Below, piece by piece: positions 33,898 to 42,654 of a stretch of DNA of 64,000 nt (the stretch's first letter is position 1; every line of letters starts with the position of its first letter). The DNA is from Spiribacter halobius. GTDB taxonomy: Bacteria; Pseudomonadota; Gammaproteobacteria; Nitrococcales; Nitrococcaceae. Location of the stretch: positions 2,356,001-2,420,000 of the forward strand of contig NZ_CP086615.1 in assembly GCF_020883455.1 (NCBI RefSeq), in the 5' to 3' direction. A model generated the notes under the pieces. The model made no database searches. It was not told where the DNA came from and saw only the letters and a list, made by a program, of their open reading frames with translations. Both the position numbers and the translations under genes were made by a program.

Positions 33898-34822
33898 ATT
33901 CCGGCCCCTCTGCCGCGGGCCTGGTGCTCTTCAGCGCCGCCGCTCGCCGGCGTTCGTATTCCAGGGCCGCACCGGCCACGCTTCCGCCCTCGCCAGTCTC
34001 CAGCCAGCGGCGCACCCGGCCCGCATCACCAATGGGCGTACGGGAGCCGAAGCTGTTCAGAAACACCATGGCGAGGGGCCTGCCACCGGGGTTGGCGACC
34101 ATCACCAGGCAGCGACCCGACTCGTTCAGATAGCCCGTCTTGCTGAGCGTGACCCGCCAGCCCGCGCGATGCACCAGCGGATTGGTGTTGCCATAGCCGA
34201 GCGTATAGCGGGGTCCGCGGAAGCGGGCGGTGCGGGCCGGCGTCGTGCTGTACTCACGGATCTCGGGGTAGGCATGCGCGGCGTTCACCAGACGCAGCAG
34301 GTCCCGGGCGCTCGCGCGGTTGTCGGGCGACAGGCCGCTCGGGTCGACGAAGCGCGACCGCGTCATGCCGAGGCGCTGGGCCGCCTCGTTCATCGCCGCG
34401 ACAAAGCCCTTGCGGCCCCCGGGGTGATGCGCCGCGAGGACGTGCGCCGCGAGGTTCTCCGAGGACATGAGCGCCAGCCGGAGCAGCTCCCCGCGCTGCA
34501 GGCGGGATCCGATCCGGATGCGGGAGTAGGCGTTCTTGGCCGGTGTCTGTTCCCTCGGCACCACGGTGAGCCACTCGTCCAGGGCGGCGCCGGACTCCAG
34601 GACCACGTAGGCGGTCATGAGCTTGGTGAGCGAGGCGATGGGCACCGCCACGTCCGCACGCTTCTCGTAGAGCGGCCTGTCCTCGCCGAGGACAGCGACG
34701 GCCGCGTGCACGGAGGCGAGCTGCAGGCTGCCGGGGTCGGGGCGCTCGTGCCCGCCCGCCGGCAGCGACAGGATGAGACAAAGGATGCCGAGGCAGAACC
34801 AACGAGTAAGCATGCGGGGCAT
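33881..34822 (-). CDS. pbpG: D-alanyl-D-alanine endopeptidase (PBP7-like)
   Basis: This serine peptidase of the S11 family has the three penicillin-binding motifs: SLTK (catalytic Ser), SSEN and SKTG. Together with YSRIRIGSRLQRGELLRLAL this matches PBP7 (PbpG), a periplasmic endopeptidase that cuts cross-links in peptidoglycan. A signal peptide follows MPRMLTRWFCLGILCLILS. The start is uncertain: ATG at 34822 (chosen, 313 residues), ATG at 34813, or GTG at 34864 with a better ribosome site. Its stop lies inside the terminator hairpin shared with phoX. Confidence 0.88.
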   Translation of the reverse strand: MPRMLTRWFCLGILCLILSLPAGGHERPDPGSLQLASVHAAVAVLGEDRPLYEKRADVAVPIASLTKLMTAYVVLESGAALDEWLTVVPREQTPAKNAYSRIRIGSRLQRGELLRLALMSSENLAAHVLAAHHPGGRKGFVAAMNEAAQRLGMTRSRFVDPSGLSPDNRASARDLLRLVNAAHAYPEIREYSTTPARTARFRGPRYTLGYGNTNPLVHRAGWRVTLSKTGYLNESGRCLVMVANPGGRPLAMVFLNSFGSRTPIGDAGRVRRWLETGEGGSVAGAALEYERRRAAALKSTRPAAEGPESMSRR

Positions 34823-34953
34823 CGTGCCGGAGTTTCCGGCGCCGGCAAAGGGTAACGTGTTCACGCCTCTGACTCCGCCATATTTGCATGCCTCGCGTCG
34901 CGGAAAACGCCAGCAGCGTCTGCGATGCGGGGTGGGGTGGGAGCGCCCCGGGA

Positions 34954-35547
34954 CTACCCCGGCTGCCCGGCCACGGCATCCAGGTGCTGGTCGATCCAGA
35001 CGATGCGGTCCGCGCGGGCCTGCAGGTCCGTGGCGACGCCGGTGGAGAACACGGCGAGCTCGATGCCCTTGCCGTTTTCCGAAAGGTGCTCGACGGCGTC
35101 GATGAGATCGCCATCGCCTGAGGAGAGGACCAGGCTGTCATAGCGCTCGCGGTGGATCAGCGCCAGCGTGGCGAGGCCGACATCGACCCCCATCTGGCGC
35201 TGGTTGAGCAGGGTGTGACCGCTGCCGCCATGCGGGCAGCTCACGTCAACCTTGTTGCCACAGTCCGCGCACCAGGCGTTGCGCACCCGCTCGCTCTTCA
35301 GCCCGTAGAGCCTCACGATCAGGTTCGGGCCGCCGGGGGCTGCGCTCTGCAGCCAGTTGTGGAAGCGGTCGCGCGCCTCATGGGCCTCGTCCTGCACGGC
35401 GTTGAGGAAGTAGCCGCGCCACAGCGGCCCGAGCTCCTGCTCGAGCAGTTGTCTGAGCTTCAGGTAGTCGACCCGGCGGTTCGGGCCGAGCAGCGCCAGG
35501 TTGTTGGCGTGGATGTAGCTTGCGTCGATCAGCCAGAGGCGGCGCAT
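34954..35547 (-). CDS. NYN-domain protein (LabA/DUF88-like) with Cys-rich insert
   Basis: This 197-residue PIN-like protein starts RRLWLIDASYIHANN (acidic first motif) and carries the later LVLSSGDGDLIDAVEHL and ADRIVWID motifs, the acidic cluster of NYN ribonucleases. Between them sits CADCGNKVDVSCPHGG, with three Cys and one His that could bind zinc; most NYN proteins lack it. It is likely cytoplasmic and may act on RNA; substrate unknown. I chose the ATG at 35547, with GGAGCG upstream. Confidence 0.8.
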   Translation of the reverse strand: MRRLWLIDASYIHANNLALLGPNRRVDYLKLRQLLEQELGPLWRGYFLNAVQDEAHEARDRFHNWLQSAAPGGPNLIVRLYGLKSERVRNAWCADCGNKVDVSCPHGGSGHTLLNQRQMGVDVGLATLALIHRERYDSLVLSSGDGDLIDAVEHLSENGKGIELAVFSTGVATDLQARADRIVWIDQHLDAVAGQPG

Positions 35548-35635
35548 CAAGGCGCTCCATGGGGGCGGCAAAGGCAACAGGGTATCTCATTCACGCGCTC
35601 GCAGCCGGGAGACGTTTTACGGCGCACACTCCCAG

Positions 35636-35968
35636 CTAGTCACACCACTCGCCGATGCCACGCTGGGCCCGCTCGCGCGCCGCCAGCCACTGGCGGTTGT
35701 CCGGGCGGACATCGTCCAGCGCGTCGAGCTGCTCCAGGGCGCCGCGGAAGTCCCGGCAGCGAATGCGCTGCACCCGCTCGGAAACGCCCCCCGTGTTGCG
35801 GCCCGGTAGCCGCACCTCCCGCGCCTCGGCTCCCGGGGGTGGCGGTTCCTGGCTCATGTGGGTGACGCCATAGCGGTCGGTCCAGACATAGACGCGCTCC
35901 GCCGCGGCCTCCCGGACCGGGAGCAGCAGGGCAGACACCAGGGCGATGGCGATGATCAGCTGACGCAC
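35636..35968 (-). CDS. DUF4124 domain protein, exported
   Basis: This 110-residue protein starts at GTG 35968 with a signal peptide (RQLIIAIALVSALLLPVREAAA) and continues VYVWTDRYGVTHMSQEPPPPG, the DUF4124 signature (Y-x-W-x-D-x-x-G-x-x-x-x-S). The remaining half is helical and ends in a Cys. DUF4124 proteins are small periplasmic proteins of unknown role. The ribosome site is weak and an upstream start cannot be excluded. Confidence 0.7.
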   Translation of the reverse strand: MRQLIIAIALVSALLLPVREAAAERVYVWTDRYGVTHMSQEPPPPGAEAREVRLPGRNTGGVSERVQRIRCRDFRGALEQLDALDDVRPDNRQWLAARERAQRGIGEWCD

Positions 35969-36029
35969 GCCGCCAGGGTAGCCGTCATCCCTCAAGTATG
36001 GTGCGAGCGATGCCGCAAATCTCTGGCAG

Positions 36030-36058
36030 GGCGCCATCCGCAGCGGGCGGATGGCGCC
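36030..36058. terminator. Hairpin in the gap between the DUF4124 gene and a membrane-protein gene
   Basis: GGCGCCATCCGC and GCGGATGGCGCC form a perfect 12-base stem around a 5-base loop. A pyrimidine-rich GTTTCTTTCC follows on the plus strand; on the minus strand it would end the transcript from 36623. Confidence 0.55.
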
Positions 36059-36179
36059 GTTTCTTTCCCCTCAGGGCACGATCAGCCCCGGCACCGCGCC
36101 GAAAGTCCTTGCCCGCCCTCGAGAGGCCGGCATCCGCCGCCGGCGGGTGCCGGCACGCGCCGTCAGCTCGCGGACCGGT

Positions 36180-36623
36180 TCAATAGGTCGAACCACCGCC
36201 GCCCGGCAGGATGCGCAGGCCGAGACCCGTGCCGAGGCCCCAGGCGCCGTTGATGATCAGGGCGGTGATCCAGATCATGGGGTCGAAGCCGGCGCCCACC
36301 GGGCCACCTTTCAGCGGGACGACCACGAACAGCGCCACCAGGCTCGGCAGGATGGCGCCAAAGGCGAACGCGGTGAGCCAGTAGCGCGCCGGAGGGAACC
36401 GGCCATCCACCAGGGCAAAGACGATGCCCCAGACCCCGCCCCAGAACGCCGCCGAGACGAACCGCGGCACGCCCAGAGGCGGGACAGGGTCCAGCGAGTA
36501 GGGGGCGAAGGGCGCCACCCCGGCGGCATGGAGCACCGCCAGGGTCAGCTGATGGAAAACCAGCACCGACAGTGCCCCGGCAGCGAAGCCGGTGACCGGT
36601 CGCAGCGGATGGCTCGCCTGCAT
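36180..36623 (-). CDS. Hypothetical membrane protein
   Basis: This 147-residue protein has four predicted membrane helices with short loops. GGVWGIVFALVDGR and a second half ending INGAWGLGTGLGLRIL suggest an internal repeat of glycine-rich helices. GGGGAGGACGG precedes the ATG. I do not recognise a named family with confidence. It lies 15 bases after the superoxide dismutase gene and is probably co-transcribed with it. Confidence 0.7.
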   Translation of the reverse strand: MQASHPLRPVTGFAAGALSVLVFHQLTLAVLHAAGVAPFAPYSLDPVPPLGVPRFVSAAFWGGVWGIVFALVDGRFPPARYWLTAFAFGAILPSLVALFVVVPLKGGPVGAGFDPMIWITALIINGAWGLGTGLGLRILPGGGGSTY

Positions 36624-36638
36624 GGACCGTCCTCCCCT

Positions 36639-37181
36639 TTAGCCCTCGATCACGCCGCAGGCAATGCGCCCGCCGGCACCGCCGATGGGCTGGGTCATGT
36701 GGTCATCCGGGTTTTCGTGCACCACCAGCGCGGCGCCATCCGCATCCAGCAGCTCCACGCCGACGCTGCCGTCGAGGCTTGCCCGCTCGTTGAACATCTG
36801 CGCCCAGGCGGTGCCGTCCTCGTGGACGTAGAAATTCGGCAGGTCGCCGGCATCGGGTCCGTCGCTGTTGAGGAAGCCGTGCTGGTGACCGTCCGGGTTG
36901 ACGTGACCGCCGGACGCCTGGAAACCCTCCTCGCCGTCGGAGCAGTCGCCGACGGCGTGGATATGGATCGCCTTCGGCCCCGGCGGCATGTTCTCCGCCT
37001 CGATGGTCAGCGCCAGTCCGGCCGGACCCTGGTGGATGCTGACGGTGCCAAGCGTTGCGCCGTCGCGGCCCATGAGCGTGGCCGTGGCGTCGGCCTCGGC
37101 TGCGCCGGCGCTGGAGGCAGCGACGAGGCCCAGCGTCACGGCCGAGACAAGCAGCAGGGAACGGGGATGCAATGCAGACAT
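36639..37181 (-). CDS. sodC: Periplasmic Cu-Zn superoxide dismutase
   Basis: This 180-residue protein has a signal peptide (SLLLVSAVTLGLVAASSAGA) and the Cu-Zn SOD metal motifs: AIHIHAVGDC, SGGHVNPDGHQHG and LVVHENPDDH. The C-terminal GGAGGRIACGVIEG supplies the disulfide Cys and active-site Arg. It converts superoxide to peroxide in the periplasm. AAGGAG precedes the ATG at 37181. Confidence 0.95.
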   Translation of the reverse strand: MSALHPRSLLLVSAVTLGLVAASSAGAAEADATATLMGRDGATLGTVSIHQGPAGLALTIEAENMPPGPKAIHIHAVGDCSDGEEGFQASGGHVNPDGHQHGFLNSDGPDAGDLPNFYVHEDGTAWAQMFNERASLDGSVGVELLDADGAALVVHENPDDHMTQPIGGAGGRIACGVIEG

Positions 37182-37257
37182 AACGGCACTCCTTTTTCGC
37201 CGTGCGAAACACCACGCCCGGGGGACGTCGTGTGATTCTTCCTGTGCCAAGGATAGC

Positions 37258-37902
37258 TCACCGCTTGCGCTCCGGGCGGCTTCGGCGCTGCCACCAGAGC
37301 AGGCCGGGCAGCGCCAGCGCTACCAGGGCGAGGGGAAGCTCACGGGGCATGCCGAGGATCCAGCCGCTCGCGCCGGCGATAAGCCCCCAGAGGGCAGGGA
37401 GCAGGCAGAGGTGGATCGGCGTGCGCGCTGCCAGCAGCAGGATGCCCAGGGTGGCCAGGGCGGTGGGCGTCGGCGCGGTGCCGGCCATCGGCACGGCCTG
37501 CCAGCTGGCGCCCAGCGCCGCGGCCAGCGCCGGCTGGCCCAGCAGGGCGAAAGCGGCCACCGCGAGACCGATCCAGGCGAGGGCGCCCCGAGCGCTGGTC
37601 CCGGGGCGCCCGGCGAGCGCGCCGGTGACGAGCAGCAGCGCCGCCTGGAGTCCGAACAGGCCCGCATAGGCCGGAGCGGCGAAGTTGAGGACGGCGAATC
37701 GCTCATAGTGAAAGGCGATGCCGGTCCAGAGCCAGCCCGCCGCCAGCACCGCACAGCTCCCGCGCCAGCCCGTCGGGCCTCCGCGCCAGGCGAGGGCGAG
37801 CGCGATGGCGGTCAGCAGCCAGCCGATGACCCGCAGCGGTGCGATGGCGGCGTGATAGTCCGCCAGCAGGGCATCCAGCACCTCTGCCGTGTACGGCAGC
37901 AT
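37258..37902 (-). CDS. DUF6064-family membrane protein
   Basis: This 214-residue protein has six or seven predicted membrane helices. The start LPYTAEVLDALLADYHAAI and the block GWLWTGIAFHYERFAVLNFA resemble the DUF6064 family. The ATG at 37902 follows CAGGGGGTG. Function is unknown. It is read in the same direction as sodC, 76 bases upstream of it. Confidence 0.7.
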   Translation of the reverse strand: MLPYTAEVLDALLADYHAAIAPLRVIGWLLTAIALALAWRGGPTGWRGSCAVLAAGWLWTGIAFHYERFAVLNFAAPAYAGLFGLQAALLLVTGALAGRPGTSARGALAWIGLAVAAFALLGQPALAAALGASWQAVPMAGTAPTPTALATLGILLLAARTPIHLCLLPALWGLIAGASGWILGMPRELPLALVALALPGLLWWQRRSRPERKR

Positions 37903-37935
37903 CGCATTCACCCCCTGCGGGTCAGCGGCGGCCGA

Positions 37936-38850
37936 CTAACTGACGTAGCGCGCCATGCGCGCGCGCAGCTCAGCGTCCGGCAGTGGGCCGTCCAGCGCAC
38001 CCATGTTCTCGCGCATGTGGTCGACACGGGTGGTCGCCGGGATGGCGCAGGTGACCACCGGGTGCGAAATGATGAACTTGAGCAGAAACTGCGGCCAGTT
38101 GCTGACGCTGATCTCGCCCGCCCAGTCGGGCAGCGGCCGGCCCTCGAATCGACGGATCAGCGCCTTGCGACGAAACGGGCGGTTGGCAATCACGGCGATG
38201 CCGCGGTCGGCGGCCAGGGGCAGCAGCCGTTCCTCGGCCTCGCGGTCGAGGATGTTATAGGTGAGCTGGACGAAGTCCAGCGGCTCCCGGCGCATGATGC
38301 GCTCGAGCTCCGCATGTCGCCGACCGTGGGAGGTGGTGACCCCGATGTACCGGATGCGCCCCGCCTCGCGCTGCTCGCGCAGCATCGGCAGGTGCGACTG
38401 CCAGTCCACGAGGTTGTGCACCTGCTCCAGATCGAGCCGCGACAGGCCCCAGAGGTCGAGGGATTCGGCAATCTGCTCCTCGCCGCCACCGGTCCAGCTC
38501 CAGACCTTGGTCGCCGAGAACAGTCCGGACGGATAGCCGAGGCGCTCCAGGCCGTAACCCACCACTGCCTCCGAGGAGCCGTACATGGGCGAGGAGTCGA
38601 TCATCCCGCCGCCGTGCTCGAAGAATGCCCGCAGCACTTCGGTGCGCTCGTTACGCAACGCCGTGTCGTTGCCGACATTGAAGGTGATCCAGGTGCCCAT
38701 GCCGACGGCAGGCACCGTCTCGCCGCTGGCAGGAATGGTCCGGCGATGCGCTGCCGCCGCCAGCGGGCGAAGTAGCGGCGGCGCGGCCAGCCAGGCGAGG
38801 CCACCCAGCAGCTGGCGGCGGGAGAGGCGGGGCGAGCGGCGGTCCTGCAT
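37936..38850 (-). CDS. Aldo/keto reductase with Tat-type signal
   Basis: This 304-residue protein starts RRSPRLSRRQLLGGLAW, a twin-arginine signal with a hydrophobic stretch to about residue 35. The aldo/keto reductase barrel follows: GMGTWITF, the catalytic Tyr in MIDSSPMYGSSEAVVG, Lys in SATKVW, and VIANRPF and AIPATTRVDHM near the end. Most aldo/keto reductases are cytoplasmic NADPH enzymes; export with cofactor by Tat is unusual but occurs. The substrate is unknown. GGGGAG precedes the ATG. Confidence 0.82.
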   Translation of the reverse strand: MQDRRSPRLSRRQLLGGLAWLAAPPLLRPLAAAAHRRTIPASGETVPAVGMGTWITFNVGNDTALRNERTEVLRAFFEHGGGMIDSSPMYGSSEAVVGYGLERLGYPSGLFSATKVWSWTGGGEEQIAESLDLWGLSRLDLEQVHNLVDWQSHLPMLREQREAGRIRYIGVTTSHGRRHAELERIMRREPLDFVQLTYNILDREAEERLLPLAADRGIAVIANRPFRRKALIRRFEGRPLPDWAGEISVSNWPQFLLKFIISHPVVTCAIPATTRVDHMRENMGALDGPLPDAELRARMARYVS

Positions 38851-38975
38851 GCAAGTGCTCCCCGATGGTCACGACCGTGCGGAGTGGGAGCCCCGACCCG
38901 GGCACGGCCGGGCCGCGCCGGGCTGGAGCCACGCCGGTGCCGGTGACTGTGACAACGGGAGCGGGGGGCCGAGTT

Positions 38976-39449
38976 TCAGTCCCGGAAGCGCAGGGTCAGG
39001 CGGTAGCGCTGGTCCTGGTCCTCGTGGGTCACCCGTATCGGAGCCGGGTCCGGGGAGCGGCGCCAGCTGCGATTGGCGAAACGGACTTCCCGGGTGCGGG
39101 GTGCCTCGATGAAGCTCTCGCCGCTGTCGCCGATGCGCGCGCGTCGGGTGCCCTCGGCGATGCGCATGCTGACCTCGGCGTCGATGATCAGCCCCGGATC
39201 AGCGTCCTGGCTCGGGCTGGCGGTGAGGGCGATGCGCAGCTGCGAGGCCTGGCCCGCAGCCTCCGGCTCCAGCACTTCCGTGCGCCCCTCGCGCAGCAGG
39301 GCCTCGCCGGCGGCGATGGTTTCGCCGCCGTCATTACCAAGCCGCGCCAGCTCGTAGCTGACCGGGTGGGCGCGCATCACCGGCGTCGCGGCGCTCGCGG
39401 CGGCAGGGAGCAGCAGGGCGAGGGTGAGGGCGATCAGCAGTCTGGCCAT
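38976..39449 (-). CDS. Exported hypothetical protein
   Basis: This 157-residue protein begins with a signal peptide (ARLLIALTLALLLPAAASA) and is otherwise hydrophilic and strand-rich, with many charged residues in the last third (RTREVRFANRSWRRSPDP). GGAGG precedes the ATG at 39449. I do not recognise a family; a small periplasmic beta protein is likely. The frame is open far upstream, but that part is antisense to the MgtC-like gene. Confidence 0.6.
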   Translation of the reverse strand: MARLLIALTLALLLPAAASAATPVMRAHPVSYELARLGNDGGETIAAGEALLREGRTEVLEPEAAGQASQLRIALTASPSQDADPGLIIDAEVSMRIAEGTRRARIGDSGESFIEAPRTREVRFANRSWRRSPDPAPIRVTHEDQDQRYRLTLRFRD

Positions 39450-39617
39450 GACATGCCTCCGTGCGGCGACTCCGTGCACCGAACACCCGCAGTGTAGCGT
39501 CTCCGTGGGGCGCCGTCTCACACCGGGCTCCCGAGACCGGCCGCAACTTGCCCGAGCAGGACGCGGGCGCGCAGAGTGCCGGAGAGAACGGGCGCGCGGG
39601 GGTTTCGGCGGAGTCGC

Positions 39618-40865
39618 ATGCAGCAGGATTTTCTCCAGCTCGGTGTCGCCCTCGTGATCGGCCTGCTGGTGGGGCTCGAACGTGGCTGGCGGTTGCGCGA
39701 CGCCGACGAGGGCGCGCGTGTTGCGGGCATCCGCACCTTCGCCCTGGTCGGACTCGCGGGCGGGCTGGCCGGTGTGGTTTCCGACGGTCTCGGTGACTGG
39801 CTCGTGGTAGCCGCCTTGCTTGCGCTGGTGGCGCTGCTCTGGCGCGGATTCCAGCAGGAGGCCGAGCGCAGCGGCGATGTCGGCGTCACCACCGAGGTGG
39901 CCGTGGTGGTCACCTACCTGCTCGGCGTCATCGCCGTGCGGGGTGAGCCCGCCGTGGCCGCCGCCGGAGCGGTGGTGACGGCCGGCCTGCTCGGCAGCAA
40001 GGACGTCCTGCACGGCGCACTGCGGCGGCTGGACGAGCTCGAGCTGCGCGCGGTCCTGCAGCTTGCGCTGATCAGTATCGTGGTGCTGCCGGTGCTGCCC
40101 GACCGCGGTTACGGCCCGTGGGCTGCGCTGAATCCCCGCGAGATGTGGCTGATGGTCGTGCTGATCAGCGGCATCGGTTTCTTCAGCCACTTCGCGGTGC
40201 GAATCGCCGGGCCACGGCGCGGGCTGCTCGCCACGGGGCTGTTTGCGGGCCTCGCGTCTTCCACCGCCCTGACCCTGGCGCTCGCACGTGCGGCCCGGCA
40301 GACGCCCGAGCGGCAGCGGCTTCTGGCCGCCGCGGTGGTCATCGCGAGCACGATGATGTTTCCGCGCGTGCTGCTGGAGGTGGCGGCGGTGAACCGCGCC
40401 CTGGTGCCCTCCCTGCTCGCGCCGCTGCTGACCCTCACCGCAGTCGGCACGGCGGCGGCGGTCTGGCTAGCTATGCGCGCACGTGCCGTACCCGATCGTG
40501 GCGGTGGCGGGCCGGCACGGCCCTTCGAGCTCACGACGGCCCTGCAGTTCGCGGCCCTGCTGGCGGTGGTAATGCTTGCCGCCGAGGCGGCCCGGCGCTA
40601 CTTCGGGGAGTCCGGCATCTATACCCTCGCGCTGCTCTCGGGGTTGACCGACGTGGATGCCATTACCCTCTCGCTGGGGCGCCTGGCGCGGGACGAGCTG
40701 GCGGCGCCGGTGGCTGTCCGGGGTATCGTCATCGCGGCGCTGGCGAATACCGCGGTGAAGGGCGGGCTGGTGCTGGCCCTCGCTGGCGGGCTCATGGGGC
40801 TCGCCGTCGCCGCCGCCCTGGGCGCGGTGCTGATCGCCGGCCTGCTGTGGCTACCGTTCCTCTAG
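39618..40865 (+). CDS. MgtC/SapB and DUF4010 membrane protein
   Basis: This 415-residue protein has an N-terminal MgtC-like part (QLGVALVIGLLVGLERGWR, then VAGIRTFALVGLAGGL, about 1-140) and a C-terminal DUF4010 part (to 415), with about ten to twelve helices. GLTDVDAITLSLGRLA near the end is the typical DUF4010 block. The family is linked to magnesium or other ion homeostasis, without a firm mechanism. The ATG at 39618 follows GGCGGAGTC. It ends in palindrome copy C. Confidence 0.82.
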   Translation: MQQDFLQLGVALVIGLLVGLERGWRLRDADEGARVAGIRTFALVGLAGGLAGVVSDGLGDWLVVAALLALVALLWRGFQQEAERSGDVGVTTEVAVVVTYLLGVIAVRGEPAVAAAGAVVTAGLLGSKDVLHGALRRLDELELRAVLQLALISIVVLPVLPDRGYGPWAALNPREMWLMVVLISGIGFFSHFAVRIAGPRRGLLATGLFAGLASSTALTLALARAARQTPERQRLLAAAVVIASTMMFPRVLLEVAAVNRALVPSLLAPLLTLTAVGTAAAVWLAMRARAVPDRGGGGPARPFELTTALQFAALLAVVMLAAEAARRYFGESGIYTLALLSGLTDVDAITLSLGRLARDELAAPVAVRGIVIAALANTAVKGGLVLALAGGLMGLAVAAALGAVLIAGLLWLPFL

Positions 40866-40921
40866 CCCGCCTATCTCACCGATTCGCGGCTGCGGGCGTG
40901 GATCGGTGAGATAGGCGGGCT
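40864..40921. repeat. Palindrome copy C between convergent genes
   Basis: AGCCCGCCTATCTCACCGAT (40864-40883) and its exact complement (40902-40921) make a 20-base stem around an 18-base GC-rich loop. It begins in the TAG stop of the MgtC-like gene and ends 6 bases before the ABC ATPase stop. Confidence 0.85.
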
Positions 40922-40927
40922 GGAGCC

Positions 40928-41722
40928 TCAGCCGAGGAGCAGGGCGTCGTCGGAGACGCTCTCCCCGCGCACCCGCTCGAACAGATGCAGCAGGTCCGCC
41001 ACCCCCATGCCCCGGCGCTGCTCGCCGGCCACGTCGAGCACGACGCGGCCTTCGTGCAGCATCACGGTGCGCTCGCCGTGGTCCAGCGCCTGGCGCATGG
41101 AGTGGGTCACCATGAGCGTCGTAAGACCGAGCTCGCTGACCAGCTCGTCGGTGAGCTTGAGCACGAACGCGGCGGTGCGGGGATCGAGCGCGGCGGTATG
41201 CTCGTCGAGAAGCAGGATGCGGGTCGGGTTGAGCGTCGCCATGAGCAGGCTCACCGCCTGGCGCTGGCCGCCGGAGAGCAGGCCCATCCGGTCGCCCAGC
41301 CGGTGCTCGAGGCCGAGGTTGAGCGCGGCGATCCGCTCCCGGAAGCGCCGGCGCCGCGCACTCGCCACCGCCCGGGAAAGACCCCGGCGCCGGCCACGGG
41401 CGGCGGCGATGGCGAGGTTCTCCTCGATGGTCAGGCCCTCGCAGGTGCCGGCCATCGGGTCCTGGAACACGCGCGCCACCAGGGCAGCGCGGCGGGCCGT
41501 GGGCCAGGCGGTGACGTCGCGGTCGTCGACGCGCACGCGGCCGCTGTCCACGCCTGTCTCCCCGGCCAGGACGTTGAGCAGGGTCGACTTCCCGGCGCCG
41601 TTGGAGCCGATGACGGTGACGAACTGCCCGGTGGGAATGTCGAGATCGAGCCCGCGCAGGGCGTGGGTCTCTATGGCGGAGCCGGGGTTGAAGGTCACTT
41701 GGGCCTGCTCGACGCGGATCAT
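40928..41722 (-). CDS. ABC transporter ATP-binding protein (TrpZ/LivF-like)
   Basis: This 264-residue ATPase has Walker A GSNGAGKST near 38, the signature LSGGQRQAVSL near 149, Walker B ILLLDEHTAALD near 171 and the switch His in MVTHSM near 207. Its start overlaps the permease stop by 4 bases. It powers the importer formed with the two upstream genes. Confidence 0.9.
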   Translation of the reverse strand: MIRVEQAQVTFNPGSAIETHALRGLDLDIPTGQFVTVIGSNGAGKSTLLNVLAGETGVDSGRVRVDDRDVTAWPTARRAALVARVFQDPMAGTCEGLTIEENLAIAAARGRRRGLSRAVASARRRRFRERIAALNLGLEHRLGDRMGLLSGGQRQAVSLLMATLNPTRILLLDEHTAALDPRTAAFVLKLTDELVSELGLTTLMVTHSMRQALDHGERTVMLHEGRVVLDVAGEQRRGMGVADLLHLFERVRGESVSDDALLLG

Positions 41723-42642
41723 CGGCCACCCCCCGTGCCGCCACTGCGCTGGCGGGCGGCTCGCAGGGCGCGCCGGCCGCGCAGGCCGGGGAGGGTCATG
41801 GCGAGCACCACGAGCACGGCGGTGATGAGCTTCAGATCCTGGGCCTGAAGGCCGAGAAAGTCCGCGTTGAGCGCGGCGGCCACTGCCAGCCGGTAGACCA
41901 CCGAGCCGAGCACGCAGCCGAGGGCCGCCAGCAGCACGGTCCGTGGGCTGAGCAGCGCCTCGCCGAGGATCACCGCGGCGAGCCCGACGACGATGGTGCC
42001 AATGCCCATGGTGATGTCCGCGGCACCCTGGATCTGCGCGAACAGCGCACCGGCCAGCGCCACCAGGGCGTTGGCGAGGGCGATGCCGAGCAGCGTCATG
42101 GCACCGGTGCGCACGCCGTTGGCCCGGGCCATGCGCGGGTTGGCGCCGGTGGCGCGCATGGCGAGCCCGATCTCCGAGGTGAGGAAGCGGTGCACCAGCC
42201 AGACCGAGACCAGGAGCAGCCCCAGCAGGATAAGAGGCGTGACCCAGAAGAAGGGCAGCGGCAGCAATGCCTCGAAGGGCGTGAATACGGTGCGCTCGCC
42301 GAGCAGGGCAACGTTGGGCTTGCCCATGATGCGCAGGTTGACGGTGTGCAGCGAGATCATCACGAGGATGCTCGCCAGCAGGTTGAGGATGCCGAGACGC
42401 ACGTTGAGCCAGGCCGTGACCAGACCGGCGAGCCCGCCCGCGACGAAGGCCACGGCGGTGGCAAGGAACGGATCGGCACCGCTGACGATCAGCGTCGCCG
42501 CCACACCCGCGCCGAGTGGCAGGCTGCCATCCACCGTCAGGTCGGGGAAATGCAGGACGCGGAAGCTCAGGTAGACGCCGAGGGCGACGAGGCCGAACAG
42601 CAGTCCGGCCTCGAGGGCCCCCAGCAGTGCGATGACGCTCAC
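41719..42642 (-). CDS. ABC transporter permease (branched-chain type)
   Basis: This 307-residue protein has eight to ten helices of the BPD_transp_2 type, with GLVALGVYLSFRVLHFPDLT near the start and GTIVVGLAAVILGEALL near 215. The family includes TrpY-like and sugar permeases. It begins 12 bases after the binding-protein stop. Confidence 0.88.
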   Translation of the reverse strand: MSVIALLGALEAGLLFGLVALGVYLSFRVLHFPDLTVDGSLPLGAGVAATLIVSGADPFLATAVAFVAGGLAGLVTAWLNVRLGILNLLASILVMISLHTVNLRIMGKPNVALLGERTVFTPFEALLPLPFFWVTPLILLGLLLVSVWLVHRFLTSEIGLAMRATGANPRMARANGVRTGAMTLLGIALANALVALAGALFAQIQGAADITMGIGTIVVGLAAVILGEALLSPRTVLLAALGCVLGSVVYRLAVAAALNADFLGLQAQDLKLITAVLVVLAMTLPGLRGRRALRAARQRSGGTGGGR

Positions 42643-42654
42643 CGGGCCGGCAGC

